A DNA stretch of 64,000 bases. Origin: Armillaria gallica (taxonomy: Eukaryota; Basidiomycota; Agaricomycetes; Agaricales; Physalacriaceae). Location: contig JBANDB010000009.1 in assembly GCA_037576215.1 (NCBI GenBank), forward strand, positions 3,348,001-3,412,000. The letters run 5' to 3'. Positions 44,010-55,879 of the stretch are shown piece by piece. The notes beneath the pieces are model-generated. The model saw only the letters and a list, made by a program, of their open reading frames with translations. It searched no databases and was not told where the DNA came from. Each line of letters begins with the position of its first letter. Position 1 is the first letter of the stretch. A program made the position numbers and the translations under genes.

Positions 44010-46921
44010 TCATAAGTCCGAAAAGAAGAAATCGGTATTGGCGGGTGGTGGACCAGCCGTAAGTCCACTGGGTATCTCGACCTTCTCTCCAGACAAATCT
44101 TTTACAATATCATTGAGACCATCAGCCAATAAAACATACAACAAACGGAACGTACCCAAGAGTTTAATCTTCAGGCCAATCTCTGTTAGTGCTTGTACAA
44201 AACCAGCCGTCTCTTGAGAGGCAACATGGCCACCATCGCGGCGCAGCATGTTCAACCCGTCTGTCCAATCAGCCCAGCGAGACTGGTCCGGAGCAATTTG
44301 ATCCGCCAGCGAGCCTTCGTGGACGCTCAGTAGCGAGAAAGACAACGGAGACGGTCCTGTCGGACTGGTTGGGGGAAGATCATTGTGGTCGCGAAGGACA
44401 CCTGGGGGTGCTATGCATGTCCCAGTCGCGATCTCGCTAATCGTTGCCACTTCGATTCGTTCAGGTAAGTCCTCCAGTCCATTCCGAACCGGAAACTTCA
44501 CACCACTGTCAACGTAGTGTAAGTACTTGAGGGCGTTATCCTGTGCAATGGAAGATGAGCTGTTGATACAAGGTCCATGAGAAAAGGAACCGTACCAGGC
44601 GCATAAATCGCCAAGGCCTACTAGGTCGACGAGACGACTCCCTATTCGCAGGGGAAGACGGAGGAAGTGCGTTGACAAACCATGCACCCTGTAATAAACA
44701 CTGTATTCTCTGTTGCCGAACGAATTCAAATGACTCCTTGTATATCTTCGCTCGAAGATTTCTGTACCCGAAATAAGACCCATAAAAAAAGAAAAGGCAA
44801 AAACATACATACCGTATTGGAACCTTGCTTAAAAGGTCATCCTCCATCTCCAGCTCCTGCATCTGTCTGTCCCTGACCGCTTTGTATTCACATTCAAGGA
44901 AGTCATGTTCAACTTCGTGCCACGGACGAACGTTCTCGCTGCGAAGCCCAACCTTCACCCTGTGACATCGTCATGATCAGCATTTGAAAAAGATTCGCAA
45001 AAGATCATCCCGACGCACTGGCTACGGACCAAAGCCGCGACGCGGGTAAAATCATCAGCCGCCGCACCACTCTCGCCCCACATTCGAATGAAGAAATGCG
45101 TGGCTAGGGAATGTGCTTTTGCAAAATCTAAAAAGAAAGGCTGGAACGTTGTTGAGGTGGAATCTAAGTATTGGCTGATGAGACCATGGAAGCGGTATTG
45201 AACCGGAAACACAAACATCCGGGAGCAAATATAGCCCAGTGTTCCGACAAAAGCTCGACGACCTCGTTTGAAGCTTTTCCAATTGGACATCTCCTTTTTT
45301 CCGGACGGCTGAGCTGTTCAAGAATAACCTATCACGGCACATATATTCATACACGTTTGTAAGTCTGGAATTGAGCGCGCTTACTTTAGAAAAGTCAGGA
45401 TCACTTGTCACAAAATTTTTCTGAGACAGATTCATCAGTTGGGAACTCCGAAATAGCTGGAAGCGCTTACCAGACAATCGAGACCCAGAACTCCTACATC
45501 CCGGAACTCTTGTTCGATATCTTCGGTCTCGAAACCCAGCTTCCGCCATCTGACTACTGTATTGTCTGCATCAATATGCTCTTCTAATTTACTGCTCGTC
45601 CAGATGAACCTCAAATCTGCATCGTGGGCCGGCTGGTTCTGAGGATCCACCGGCGTCGTCTTCTTCCGGTAAGTGACGCGAATGATATTAGCCTGGAAAT
45701 CCAGGATGCATGACGTTAGGTCCTCGATCGTGTGTGATGACATGAGGCGCTACATAACACTGAATATATATCCGGCAGAGTAAACATTGAGACGTACAAC
45801 AACAGCTTTGCGGACATGTAATCTTTCCATCTCTGATATAAATTCTTCCCAGCGCGAATCACTCGCATGTGCCAATAAAGAGTTGATGAGCATCATGCTG
45901 ATAAACGATATATTAACCCTTTCGTTGCGGTAATAGAACACAAGGGTCGCACCTGTGCTGCACCATAGCCGTATCTGCGCTTCCCAGCCGGTTGATAACT
46001 GTTTCAAGCAATCCCGGTTCCCTTCGCATTTGCTCGAACACAACATGGAATCCATATCTATATACTGACCCTGCAGGGATGTCTGGAGGGAGGGAACTGG
46101 TACTCGGGATCTGTCCAGGGGCCGCTAAAGGATCCGCCTCCACCAATTTCTTGAGAATCGCAGTCGCAGGGCGACAGACGTTAATTAGATTCTGAGATGA
46201 AGAAAGAATCTGCACAATTTTGAAGATGAATGTATCGTTCAAATTTGACCAGCCGTAATCTAGCTCCATTAGATTTTGCATAGCGCTTAACGCGTACTGC
46301 AGATATATGAGCCGAGAGATAGGGAAGAAATCCGAGTGATCCGTACCGCAAGAACATTTCCAGGGAACGTATATATAACATCCTCAAGTTCAGCGAGGCC
46401 ATTCTGGCTGATAAAATGGTGGGCAAAGTCTTCCTCCTGTTCTTTAAATTTCAATACGAATCAGCAACATCATTGCGATTCAACGTACGCGAATAAACTT
46501 TTGCAACGAAAACAATGCCAATCGTAATTTGTCGTCACGCATTCTGAGCTTGTCGATAATTTCCTTGGCTTCTCTTGAGGGAGAAGCGACGAGTCTGATC
46601 CATATGATGAACGATGAAGGCATTTGGGTAGGATGAAGGGGCGCACTTCAGATTGACCTTCGTCTTAATCTTCTTTCTGAGATTATCATTCGTGACCAAC
46701 TCGTCTGTCTCATCCCTCAGCGCGTAATCTGTCGATACACCCTTAATCTTCAAGTTGACACAGAGCTGTTTGACAACGTCATCCACAGTGAGCGTAGGAT
46801 CGATCCGGGCCCTGACGGTGACTCCCTCTCCTGTTGAGACATTGTTCGTAGGCACTAGACCAGGCCTGTGGGCGCCATTCGTCGCGTGGAGTGGCGACAG
46901 AGGGCCTCCGTTGGCACTCAT
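44010..46921 (-). CDS. ELMO-domain protein (CED-12/ELMO family)
   Basis: Scaffold that in animals and fungi joins a DOCK-type Rac exchange factor to the membrane. About 14 exons. Order: N-terminal ubiquitin-like start (VRARIDPTLTVDDVVKQLCV, LRDETDELVTNDNLRKKIKT), armadillo helices (SREAKEIIDKLRMRDDKLRL, AYALSAMQNLMELDYGWSNL, LINVCRPATAILKKLVEADP), ELMO domain (RWRKLGFETEDIEQEFRDVG, VGVLGLDCLKNF, RRCPIGKASNEVVELLSEHW, THFFIRMWGESGAAADDFTR), and a C-terminal PH domain (GAWFVNALP, RPWRFMRLDNALKYLHYVDS). The start MSANGGPL is the best in-frame candidate; an ATG at 46987 is the alternative. No frame breaks. Confidence 0.9.
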
Positions 46922-48092
46922 AGCAGTGAGGAGAGCGCTGGATGTTGTCGCATTCAGATAGGCAGTAATGGTGCCACACTCATACAACTCACCAGCTATC
47001 GACGATAGAGCAGGCGGTAACGTTCAGTCAAGTTGAAGATAGGGCCCAATTTGGACGAAGGAAGGGGATAAGACTTTATATCATTTCATGGAACATGGCA
47101 AGGTATTGTAAAAATGTGTCCACATGCTAGAGCTCGCAGTACGAGTACTTGCCTGTTCAAATAATGATAGCTTTAATATCCAAACGAGTGCGGTTGTATC
47201 CAGGAGGCCTGCTGCATAACGAACTTGTCAGTATACGTGGTAGGCATCGGAAGCGAAACAAGTGAAAAAGAATCAGAAAGCGATAGTAGCATCAAGTATA
47301 CGGCGAGCCGCACTCAGACTGACGTGCAAATATAAAACGTATTCATCATAGTAGGAAAAAAGTTTGCAAAAGGCATAAGAAACGAACGTACCGGTCGGCG
47401 TCAGGCGAAGATATCAGGATTAAAACGTCGGTCCACAAGAACGATGGTCAGTGGTACCGAATCGTCCCAGAAGTAAGATAAATGGAGGATTCGTAGGAAT
47501 AAGGGCAAGCGAAGGGATACAGCTGGAGAGAAAAAGGAAGAAAGGAAGAAAAGAAGAAAAGAACGACCGCGCAGCCTTGTGGCCGTGGGAATTGTTCGGC
47601 CTGCCACGGTCCGGTCCACATGTTCAGTGCAACTTGTTTTTCTCACGTTCAAGTCAGTTCGCCGTGAACTTGACTCTATGATTGCGAGTACAGCAAATAG
47701 AACTGGCTAGTGAAAATCACAATCCCCTACAGTGTGCTAGGCAAACTCAAACTTCACGTTCCCCAATCACTTTTTTTTGCTTCGTCCTCGCCGTTCCTTA
47801 CTCATACCTTACTCATAACTCTTTCATTTTTTACCATATTGCTTTGTAACTCGAACGCATTATTTTTACACACATAAAGAGTGTTTGTGTCGTTTTCGGT
47901 CCGTGAAGATGAATGTATTATCAATTTTACGTTTCCTTGCAGGCGACTTGATATTGCAGTCCATCCTCGGGAGTTCTACCGGTGTTTCGGCTCGGTATGT
48001 CGAAAGTCTCCATTTATTCTGTATAAAATAGCTCGCAAAATGTGGGTACACCCGCGATACATATTTATTGCATTCCTCATTTACTCTACGTA
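46922..48092. other. Gene-poor region upstream of ELMO gene
   Basis: About 1.17 kb with the ELMO promoter and leader, possibly with 5' UTR introns. A purine-rich AAG/GAA tract lies at about 47527-47565. No gene or element that I can support. Confidence 0.4.
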
Positions 48093-49540
48093 TCAAGCAG
48101 CTAATTCATAAACAAACGCAACTGCCACTTTCGCGAATTCCAAGGAGTGTGTCCAAGAAAAGCCAGTGACGCTAGTGGTGTCACTGGAGCTGTGAACCCG
48201 GGGGTTGTCGTTACCAGTGACTGCCTCGTAAGGAAAGGTCGAGGGGTAGCCCGCTTTGTACCAAGACGCATGATCAGAGCATGCGTACCCACACTGCAAA
48301 ATCAAAGAAAAAGTAACACCATTGAAAACATATTGAAAAGCAGAAAGGAATTCGACGAACGGCAATATCCATCGTCCATGGGATAGACGCGTAGGTGTCA
48401 ATTATTTCCCCCAGAAAGTCATTCAAATCATCATCGATGTAATCGGCCTGAAGAGCCATGACTTCTTTAGTCCCGGGCTTAAAACTAAGATCAATTTACA
48501 CATATGAGATTCACTGATGGGAATTCAATACCGCCGATTCCACTTACTAGCCCGACATATCCAATTCCATGAATGCGAGAACATCGATGTTGTCATCGGC
48601 ATAACTATCGGCGATATCTTGCGACCCAAGAAGTCCGACTTCCTCAGCTGCGTACCAGTGAAATTCAACTGGGGTCGATGGTTTGAAATCGGCAGCAATA
48701 AGGGCCCGGAATGCCTCGATGAGATTGACGGAACCAGTACCATCGTCATCAGCGCCGGGTGCGCGACCTGAAGAGGGACTGTTAAGGTTAATTGAGTCCA
48801 TGTGTGACCCTAGGATAGTGACCGGGGTCGAAGCCTCAGAGCCGGGGATCTTGGCAACAATGCTAAATTGCTGGAACCGATGTGAAAACTTCGACACGGT
48901 AACGTCGCCGCGGTCGTCGGCAATCTAGAGTATTCCATCAATAGAAAGCATCTTTTATTGTACCAGCGGATGGCCTCACATCAGAAACGGTATTTAGAAT
49001 CCAGTTGCTTGCCTGTAACCCCGTGCTCGACGTGTAGTATCGGTTGTTGAAAGAAGTCAAATTCGCAAGATAGTTCTTCATGTTGGAGGTGGAGATCGCA
49101 TTCAGAATGGGTTTTACCTCTGACTGTTTCGACGGAGTGGGAACTTGTTGGTGTTGGTGTTGGTAATCAATATCTAGCAAAAAAGCAAAAATAGATACCA
49201 GACTCACAAGCGGCTTTACCCACCGAAATCTTCTTCTCCTTGGTGGCCAGCTTTTGCTCGAGCTCGTAAACATCGGTCACATCGAACTGAAGAGAAGATA
49301 TGATGGCTCAAGAAAAGGCCTTCTGCGATAAGCCAGCGAACATACGAATTGCACCTCTTCGCGCATGAGCTGCAACTTCTCATCTTCGGTCTTCCATACA
49401 GGATCTTCATCATCCACGATACTGAGAAGGCGATATCCTTGGGAAGATTTCGCTGCGATCTCGTCGGGGGTAATAGGCGCCGAATGAACCAAGGCTAAAG
49501 CCACCAAGAGGGCAGCAAAAACTGCGAATTGCAACCGCAT
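48093..49540 (-). CDS. Secreted M28 leucine aminopeptidase
   Basis: Zinc aminopeptidase of the M28E type (Vibrio aminopeptidase/fungal leucyl aminopeptidase). A signal peptide [20 protein letters not shown] is followed by a propeptide ([20 protein letters not shown]). Metal ligands are all present: [10 protein letters not shown] (His, Asp), [10 protein letters not shown] (bridging Asp), [14 protein letters not shown] (catalytic Glu and ligand Glu), FMELDMSG (Asp) and CSDHASW (His). The last conserved stretch reads YPSTFPYEA. Length about 380 residues over about six exons. Secreted, presumably for nitrogen scavenging. Confidence 0.93.
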
Positions 49541-51012
49541 TATGAATACGACAGAGAAGTAGAAGAATCAACAGAGCAGATGACATGCACTGGTGGCAAC
49601 CGCTTTAAATTTATATGCATTAATCGTAGCCATGTGTAGCTACAGAGACATCATGCAGTGACATGCGCCGACAGCGAAGTATCTTACAGAGACAGCCAAT
49701 AACGCCAAGCCAAGATACTTGCAAAGGATGCACCCGAACTGAAGAGACACACAAGGCTCCCTATGGCATTTGAAGGTACGACAGAGAGAAATGTCAATTC
49801 GCAGAGCCATATGATTTCAAGCCACTTGCTGCAACGAAGCCTCGAATGAAAGTTCAGCCGTGAAAGACCCAAGAAAATACCGCGTGCCATGCTGCTTCAT
49901 GTCATAAAACCGCAGTGCAATAATCCTTATCTCTCGCTGTACCGTATGCTTTCGAGTGAACACCACCAGGGATTGCAAGACCTTGGCAGGACCAGCTCTT
50001 GTGTGTGATGGCTTCATCATGCCTTGATGATGCCTAGACTTTGATTTTTCCAAACTCCGTCACTCCGATGGAATTCAAATTCGTCGCTTTGACCTTGGCT
50101 CTGCTCACATGCTTATCCTTTCCTTGTCATTGGGTTGACGTCAATTCCGGGGGAAAAGCAGCTGTCCGAAATATTGTCTGTCGACAGAATCCAGACACAT
50201 CTTTTGAGATCAGGCTTATTGTCCTGCACACCAGAACCGGTCGGAGATAGCGCTGACGAGTCCTTCATAGACTATAGTATCTCCGTATGCGATGATCTGC
50301 AAGACTTATCCTTAGAGTGTATTATTTTAGTTATGCGCTACTTATTTATGGCCATGGATTACTACTGCCCTATGGGACCACTGTCATGGACTGCTTGGTT
50401 CGGAACGCCCCGCACATCACGGAGACAAATTAGACGGCAAGTTGAAAAGATGGATATCTTTTCATTTGGTAAAAATCATATCCGACGACTCAAGTTGATA
50501 CGCTCCGACTTCTTTCAAGCCCTCTTCATTGAGCCCGATGTTGGTCAGATGTCTTTGCCGGGAGTTGCGTGCATGCGAGCGCTATAAATTCGTCATCGGC
50601 TATCTTCTGGATTATTAACGATACCCGAAGGTCATTTTGATACATGTTTCAGCATGTATTTTTGGGCCAGCGAACCGAGGCAGGGCCAGCTCATTGAGGT
50701 CGTACTATCGGTCCCGCCTTAAATTTGTCATGGCTCCGAATCCTACCACTTCAATTTTTTGCAATCATTTTCGCGGAGAAGCACCACTTCTCAGGGATCA
50801 TGATGAAATAAACCCAATACGTCAACTGTGGAATTAACTTACGATATGATGTGCGAAGACTCTCCGGCTTTATTTATGACTGGACGCGCGATCCGATCAT
50901 TGGCATTCAAGTCGATCCCCAGTGTCATCAAGTGCCCACTAGAACAAACAAAGATAAATCTTCAACGACGTCTCAATTTCTAACTTGGATTCGGACTCCA
51001 TACAACACCACA
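49541..51012. other. Gene-poor region with unsupported short frames
   Basis: About 1.47 kb. It holds the aminopeptidase promoter on the left. A 60-codon frame at 50071-50250 begins with a signal-like MEFKFVALTLALLTCLSFPC, and an overlapping 150-codon frame spans 50135-50587. Neither shows family features. I do not call a gene. Confidence 0.35.
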
Positions 51013-53131
51013 ATGGCCACCTCTATCGACGACAAGGTTCCTCAAAGCACGTCCTCTAGCCCTCTAATTGACTTGGAGAAATCCTTTGTCGATGTACACG
51101 CCACTAGTCTTCTCCTGGAGTCGCTTTCCATGGACTCATTATCAACAATATCTTCAGAATCTAATATCCCGCCGTTCCCTCCTGGATGCATGATACCTAT
51201 GTCTACGATTCTCAGCGTCTCCGTCAAGGCGGGCGAGCACAACGCGACCATTACTGTTCCTACCCCTCCTAGGCTTCGTACGATGCTGAAAGAAAATCTT
51301 TGCATCAAGAAGTGGGCGGTACGTTCGATTTACACTGATACTCCACATCAATTGATGAGGTTTTCAGGAAAATCTTTCTTCTGATACTATTGCACCCGGT
51401 CACACGCCCTGGGGGGATCCGGAATGTGTAGATGCGCAAGCATGGAAACCAGAAGGCTCGATGTACCCACCCGAAGAGTTCAAGGAATCTCTTCAGATCA
51501 AGCGTCGCATTTGCGAGCCCAGTACTCCAGCTCCTCGGACGTCTACGCGAACTTCTACTCGCAAATCTACGTACCATCGCGATGCCCTGGTGTTTGAACG
51601 CGAAATCACCCTTAGAACAGAAGGCGAGACGAAACGCTGGTCCGTTCAGATCCCTGCCAACACCATGAAGCCCGACGTGGTCGACATGATGCTGCAACTG
51701 CGCGACTTGAACAAGTATTTCTCTGATCCTTCTTGCCCTGAGGAGGACGCTGTCAATGAACCTCCCCCACCTCCATCTCTAATGGTCTCTAATTCTCACT
51801 TCGCCATACCTATATCTCTCGATTCTTCTGCAACTATCAACTCTAAGGCTGACGCGCCCTCTTCTATAGCGATTCGGCGGCAGAAGTCGCTCCCCCCGCT
51901 CTCCTTAAACGACAACAAGATGAAAGACATCGTATACCCTGACATTCCTACCGCATTTTTGGGAACGCCCTCATACGCTTCTCACTTCGATCCTGCTAGT
52001 GTCGCTAACGAGTCCATGAACCTCCAGGACATGGTTGGAAGTCTGCGGTCACGATGTGCGTCCCTCCAGGTCAAGACCCCGTTGGACGATGACTTCAATA
52101 GCATACGGGCCGATATGCCCCTCGATGATGAATGGGCTTTTGCAAACGCATTGAAGCAGCCTTTTTTTTCGCCTTCCTCGAATTATTGTGACACGGCGGC
52201 TTCTCCATCACAAGATGATTCCCTCGTACTCACCGCAGGCGATCAGACTGTGCTGTTAGATGAGACACTGGTCGGCAACGATAGTGCTATGGTTAAGTCC
52301 CTCGATTTTAATCACCTCGAGTTTTATGGGGTCCCGTCTGGGGTTCCGTTTGTCGCTTCGAACTACCTTCCTCCTTCGTCACCTCTTCCTTCTTGTCCAG
52401 TTCCTACAGGTGCCAACCTCCCACGCGGAATATTAAAACGATGCAAAAGTGTCAGGTTTGCATCCTCGAACCAGGAACCCGAGATTCAAGTGCAAAGCGA
52501 TGCTGCGCCACGCCCTCGTCATTCAACCGGTCCGTCCACACCACTTGCCCATCGAACAACGAAGCGCCGTATGATCTATGCTCCCACAAGTAAAATTGTA
52601 CCCCCGCAGGATATCCCACCTAGCAATAATCAACCCACGTTTTTACGTGCAGCCGGACGTCAGAAGCCCGGGACTATCATTCGTTCTACAGTCATGTCCT
52701 CTCCTCCTCGCGCGATGTCGACACCGCCCGTCGAGAGACGCCCATCATCTCTCCGCTCCCCAACGAAGACGAGGACCAGACATAGTCAACCTGTGGTATC
52801 TTCCCCTACAAGAATAACGCTCGAGAAGCGCCCGTGCTCGCCAACTACGATAACAGCAACTCCGGAGGCACCCCCGAAGTCAAGGCCTTCTCACACTTCT
52901 CACACTTCACCCCTTGGCCGTTATTCTTTTGGTCGTGCAGCAGTCAATGCGATTCAAGGAGGTGCCGCCAGCGGTAAAGAAAACAAGGCAAAATCGAGGG
53001 CATCGCTATCCCCGGCAGAGAATCCATCGAAGACGATAGTAGATGAGAATTCGATGAGACGTGGGAGCCAGGGTGAAATGAAGAGTCGCATGCCGTTACC
53101 GTTGAGGAATATCTTAACACGATTCAAATAA
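51013..53131 (+). CDS. Hypothetical protein with SILK and RVxF phosphatase-docking motifs
   Basis: Two exons (51013-51318, 51368-53131) give 689 residues. Most is disordered and rich in Ser, Pro and Thr. A more conserved-looking N-terminal block contains NATITVPTPPRLRTMLKENL, IAPGHTPWGDPECVDA and EREITLRTEGETKRWSVQIP. Around residue 450 the sequence GILKRCKSVRFASS combines a [GS]IL[RK] motif and a [RK]xVxF motif four residues apart, the known bipartite docking module for protein phosphatase 1. Near the C-terminus there is a KEN tripeptide (GKENKAK) and a basic end (ILTRFK). No enzyme domain. Candidate PP1 regulatory subunit by inference only. Confidence 0.75.
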
Positions 53132-53408
53132 ACGTTCTACAACCTGTTCTAATTCTGAGTGGGTCGGACTGGTGACTCAGAATACTCAGTGAACTATAAG
53201 ATGTGTAGAGGACTGAGTCTTGAGTGACGAGGCTTGACTCTTGAGGCTTCAATACAGCTGACAGTGTACAAGTACTACAGACTTGGCGACGTTGGCGTTA
53301 CTACGCCCATGACGTGACTAGTTGACTCGTGGGAGCGTGAACCTTGATTCTCCTTGAAAGTTCTGAGTCTTAAGGCTGGGTGACGGTTCGGTGCAAAAGA
53401 AATCTTTA

Positions 53409-53494
53409 GGGCCTGACCGGGAATTGAACCCGGGACCTCCTCGATGGCATTCACAACACCCTAACAAGGAATCATACTACTAGACCATCAGGCC
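53409..53494 (-). tRNA. tRNA-Pro(AGG): tRNA-Pro (anticodon AGG) with 14-nt intron
   Basis: Read on the minus strand, acceptor arms GGCCTGA and TCAGGCC pair fully. The T arm is CCGGG-TTCAATT-CCCGG, and the anticodon stem CCTTG pairs with CGAGG (one G-T). The loop TTAGGG|T gives anticodon AGG (Pro); a 14-nt intron sits in the canonical place after position 37. A box (TGGTCTAGTAG) and B box (GGTTCAATTCC) match RNA polymerase III promoter elements, and a TTTT run follows about 10 nt downstream. Confidence 0.93.
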
Positions 53495-53599
53495 AATACC
53501 TATAGTGCTGCATGAGCCTAAGTATACGTTCTCGCATCCGACGACTCTTCTGATTACACTAAAATTACATTCTGAAAATTGTACAAGGCCTACACAAGC

Positions 53600-55879
53600 T
53601 CAAGAACCTCCCCGTCCACGACCTGATCCCCCCCGATTCATTCCTCTACCCGCAAAACCGATCCTGAAGAAAGGATTGCCACGAGCGATAAAGGGATCAC
53701 CAGGATCTCGAGGTATGATCGGTGGTGTAAAGTGGTGGCGCGCCGGCGCCGGAGGCGGCCTTGGGGGTTTATCTTGCTCAACATCACTGTCCTTGTCATC
53801 CGCATTTTCCTGTTGTAAAGTATTCATAAGCATCGCTGACGTCTCCATGACTCGGTAACCATACCTCAAGGTCAATGACCAGGGCCCCAGAATGCCATCC
53901 AGATGCTGCGGCTGAAAGGCAGAACCTGTCCTTGGGTTTCTTCCTGCCATGGTCAAACCGTACTTCAGTGGGAACTTGGACAGCAGCAGGATGGCCTCTG
54001 CCTCGATCTAGAGCCATAAGCCGTTCATTTTCGGTCTGGAATCCACCCGGACAACCAGCCTCGAGCTGGCAAGGGTCCCCTAGTCCGAGAGCTCCATCGG
54101 AGTATGCACCCCAGCTTGCCAGTTTGCCGGCCGCCGTCACTGCCGCTTGATGATAGTCTCCGAGTACAACGGATATGACCGATTTGTTCTGAAGCGCAGG
54201 GATGATTTGTGGCTCGGAATCGGGCGTAGTGTTGATGTCTCCCATAAGAACAATCGAGCTAGAACCAGTGGAATATGCGATGAAGCGCTTGAAGTGGGCA
54301 GATATCTTCGAAATTTTAAGTTATCTTAGCACCAAGGATGAAACAGACACTGACATGTGTGATTTTCATGGTCGCTGGAGGCTCTACTGAACCACCGGCG
54401 GAAGTAAACGCCCCATGTCGTCGGACTCTTTTAACTTCGCTGTACCTTGGTAGCTAGGGAAAGGGAAAGGATTAACAAGTACCAGCGGTATATAGTAAGG
54501 AGCTACATATTCCCATCGGCCACGAACTACTGTCGTTTCGTTTTCTAGGGAGCCAAATTTGAGGACATGGCCTTTCGTCGTAAGAGCAATCATATGATCG
54601 TCATACGATGCTATTTGTATGACTCTGATGGGTTCGTCGATGTTGTTGTCCGGGGAAGTATTCAAGACGGGAAGAGGAGGTAACGGAGGCAAAGCGACGG
54701 GATCCATATCAAGATCCCATGGCACGCATGCAATAACACCATCACTTGATACAAGGCCTTGCTTATCTCCGGCGTCGTTCATGGCCGAATTCCTCTCTTC
54801 AATGTGTCTTTCCATGGAGCCAGAAAAAGGCCACCAAACAAAAATGTCGCCGGTGTTCGTTAAAGCAGAAGAAAAAATCCACCCACATTCAACCTGAATT
54901 GGATGGCAATCGGACGCCTTGAGACGGGAAGATGTCAACCGGAATGGTCGCCCCCAATTGATGAAGTTCCAAACGTAGCCTCGAGAGTCAAGAGACGCCG
55001 CATGCAATCTCCCGCAGCTTATGTGTGTCAACATTGGCGCGCAAAGAAAAACGCGTGACCGACCTGATGCTGCGCATCGAAACTGGTAAATGCAGTCTCA
55101 GTGGGTGTTCTGCTTTCTTGCCTGCCTCAGAAAAACCGTCACTGGTCAGAGCGTGCTGCAGTCCGTCAAGGGTGCCTGAGAGTAAACATTGAGTCTACAC
55201 ACTTATATGAAAAGCATTTAACCGACCCCAAACAAAAATGTTTCCCTTGGAATCCAAGGCGTGAAACGACCTATTGTTGGATGGGCGAAGAGTCACGGTC
55301 CTAAAATGGATAAACGAAGGGGAGGACCCTTACATTCCCGCTGCGACAAGACTGACGATACGGGCACCAGGTATTTTCAGCTCAGTCGGAAAAGGTACAT
55401 CACGAAGCGAAGTTTTAGGCAGTGTTGACAACCCGAGTCTCCCATGAGATTGCGCTCTGCGCTCAACCATCAGTCGGATATATAAAATGAATATTGCGGT
55501 TTATAGAAATACTGACCCCCAAACGAAAACTATTGCATGATGGGTGTGTCACAATATATGCTTGACAACAATGTCGTGAAGCGTACCGCGTGGTTTTTGC
55601 AGACGTGAATAGATAAACTTCCAGCCACTGGTTCGAGCAGTTCCAGCCCCAGAAAAATTGAAGTCGGATTGACATTTGAGTTTCCAAAAAGTACTATCGG
55701 ATGCAAGCAAAGCAAAGAACTAGAACAAAGCCCAACAGTCACGACTTGGGCGAGATGCATAGCCTGTGCGGGTCAAGTACCTTGCAGGTTGCAGCCAAAT
55801 GGGCGAGATCGCCCGTTGGAAGTAATGGCAGTAAATTGTCCAAGAAGAGCTCTACGGGTAAGTCGGTTATAGAGGGCAT
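53600..55879 (-). CDS. F-box protein with RCC1 repeats (SAF1-like)
   Basis: Probable SCF ubiquitin-ligase adaptor. The F-box is at the very N-terminus: MPSITDLPVELFLDNLLPLL, then LAHLAATCKFFALLASDSTF. RCC1-type beta-propeller blades follow (VFVWGAQSHGRLGL, LTHISCGRLHAASLDSRGYV, VECGWIFSSALTNTGDIFVW, IQIASYDDHMIALTTKGHVL, VVLGDYHQAAVTAAGKLASW, ASGWHSGALVIDLE). This arrangement matches yeast Saf1. The C-terminal tail is Pro-rich, then RG/RGG-rich (GFAGRGMNRGGSGRGRGGS), which suggests RNA binding or arginine methylation. About seven exons, no frame breaks. Target proteins cannot be inferred. Confidence 0.87.

Noticed and set aside
47527..47565. Purine-rich tract as a possible microsatellite or structural element
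   Set aside because: Irregular AAG/GAA mix without a clean repeat unit.
50071..50250. 60-codon frame with a signal-peptide-like start
   Set aside because: Could be a small secreted protein, but nothing beyond the hydrophobic start supports it and the overlapping frame is equally open.
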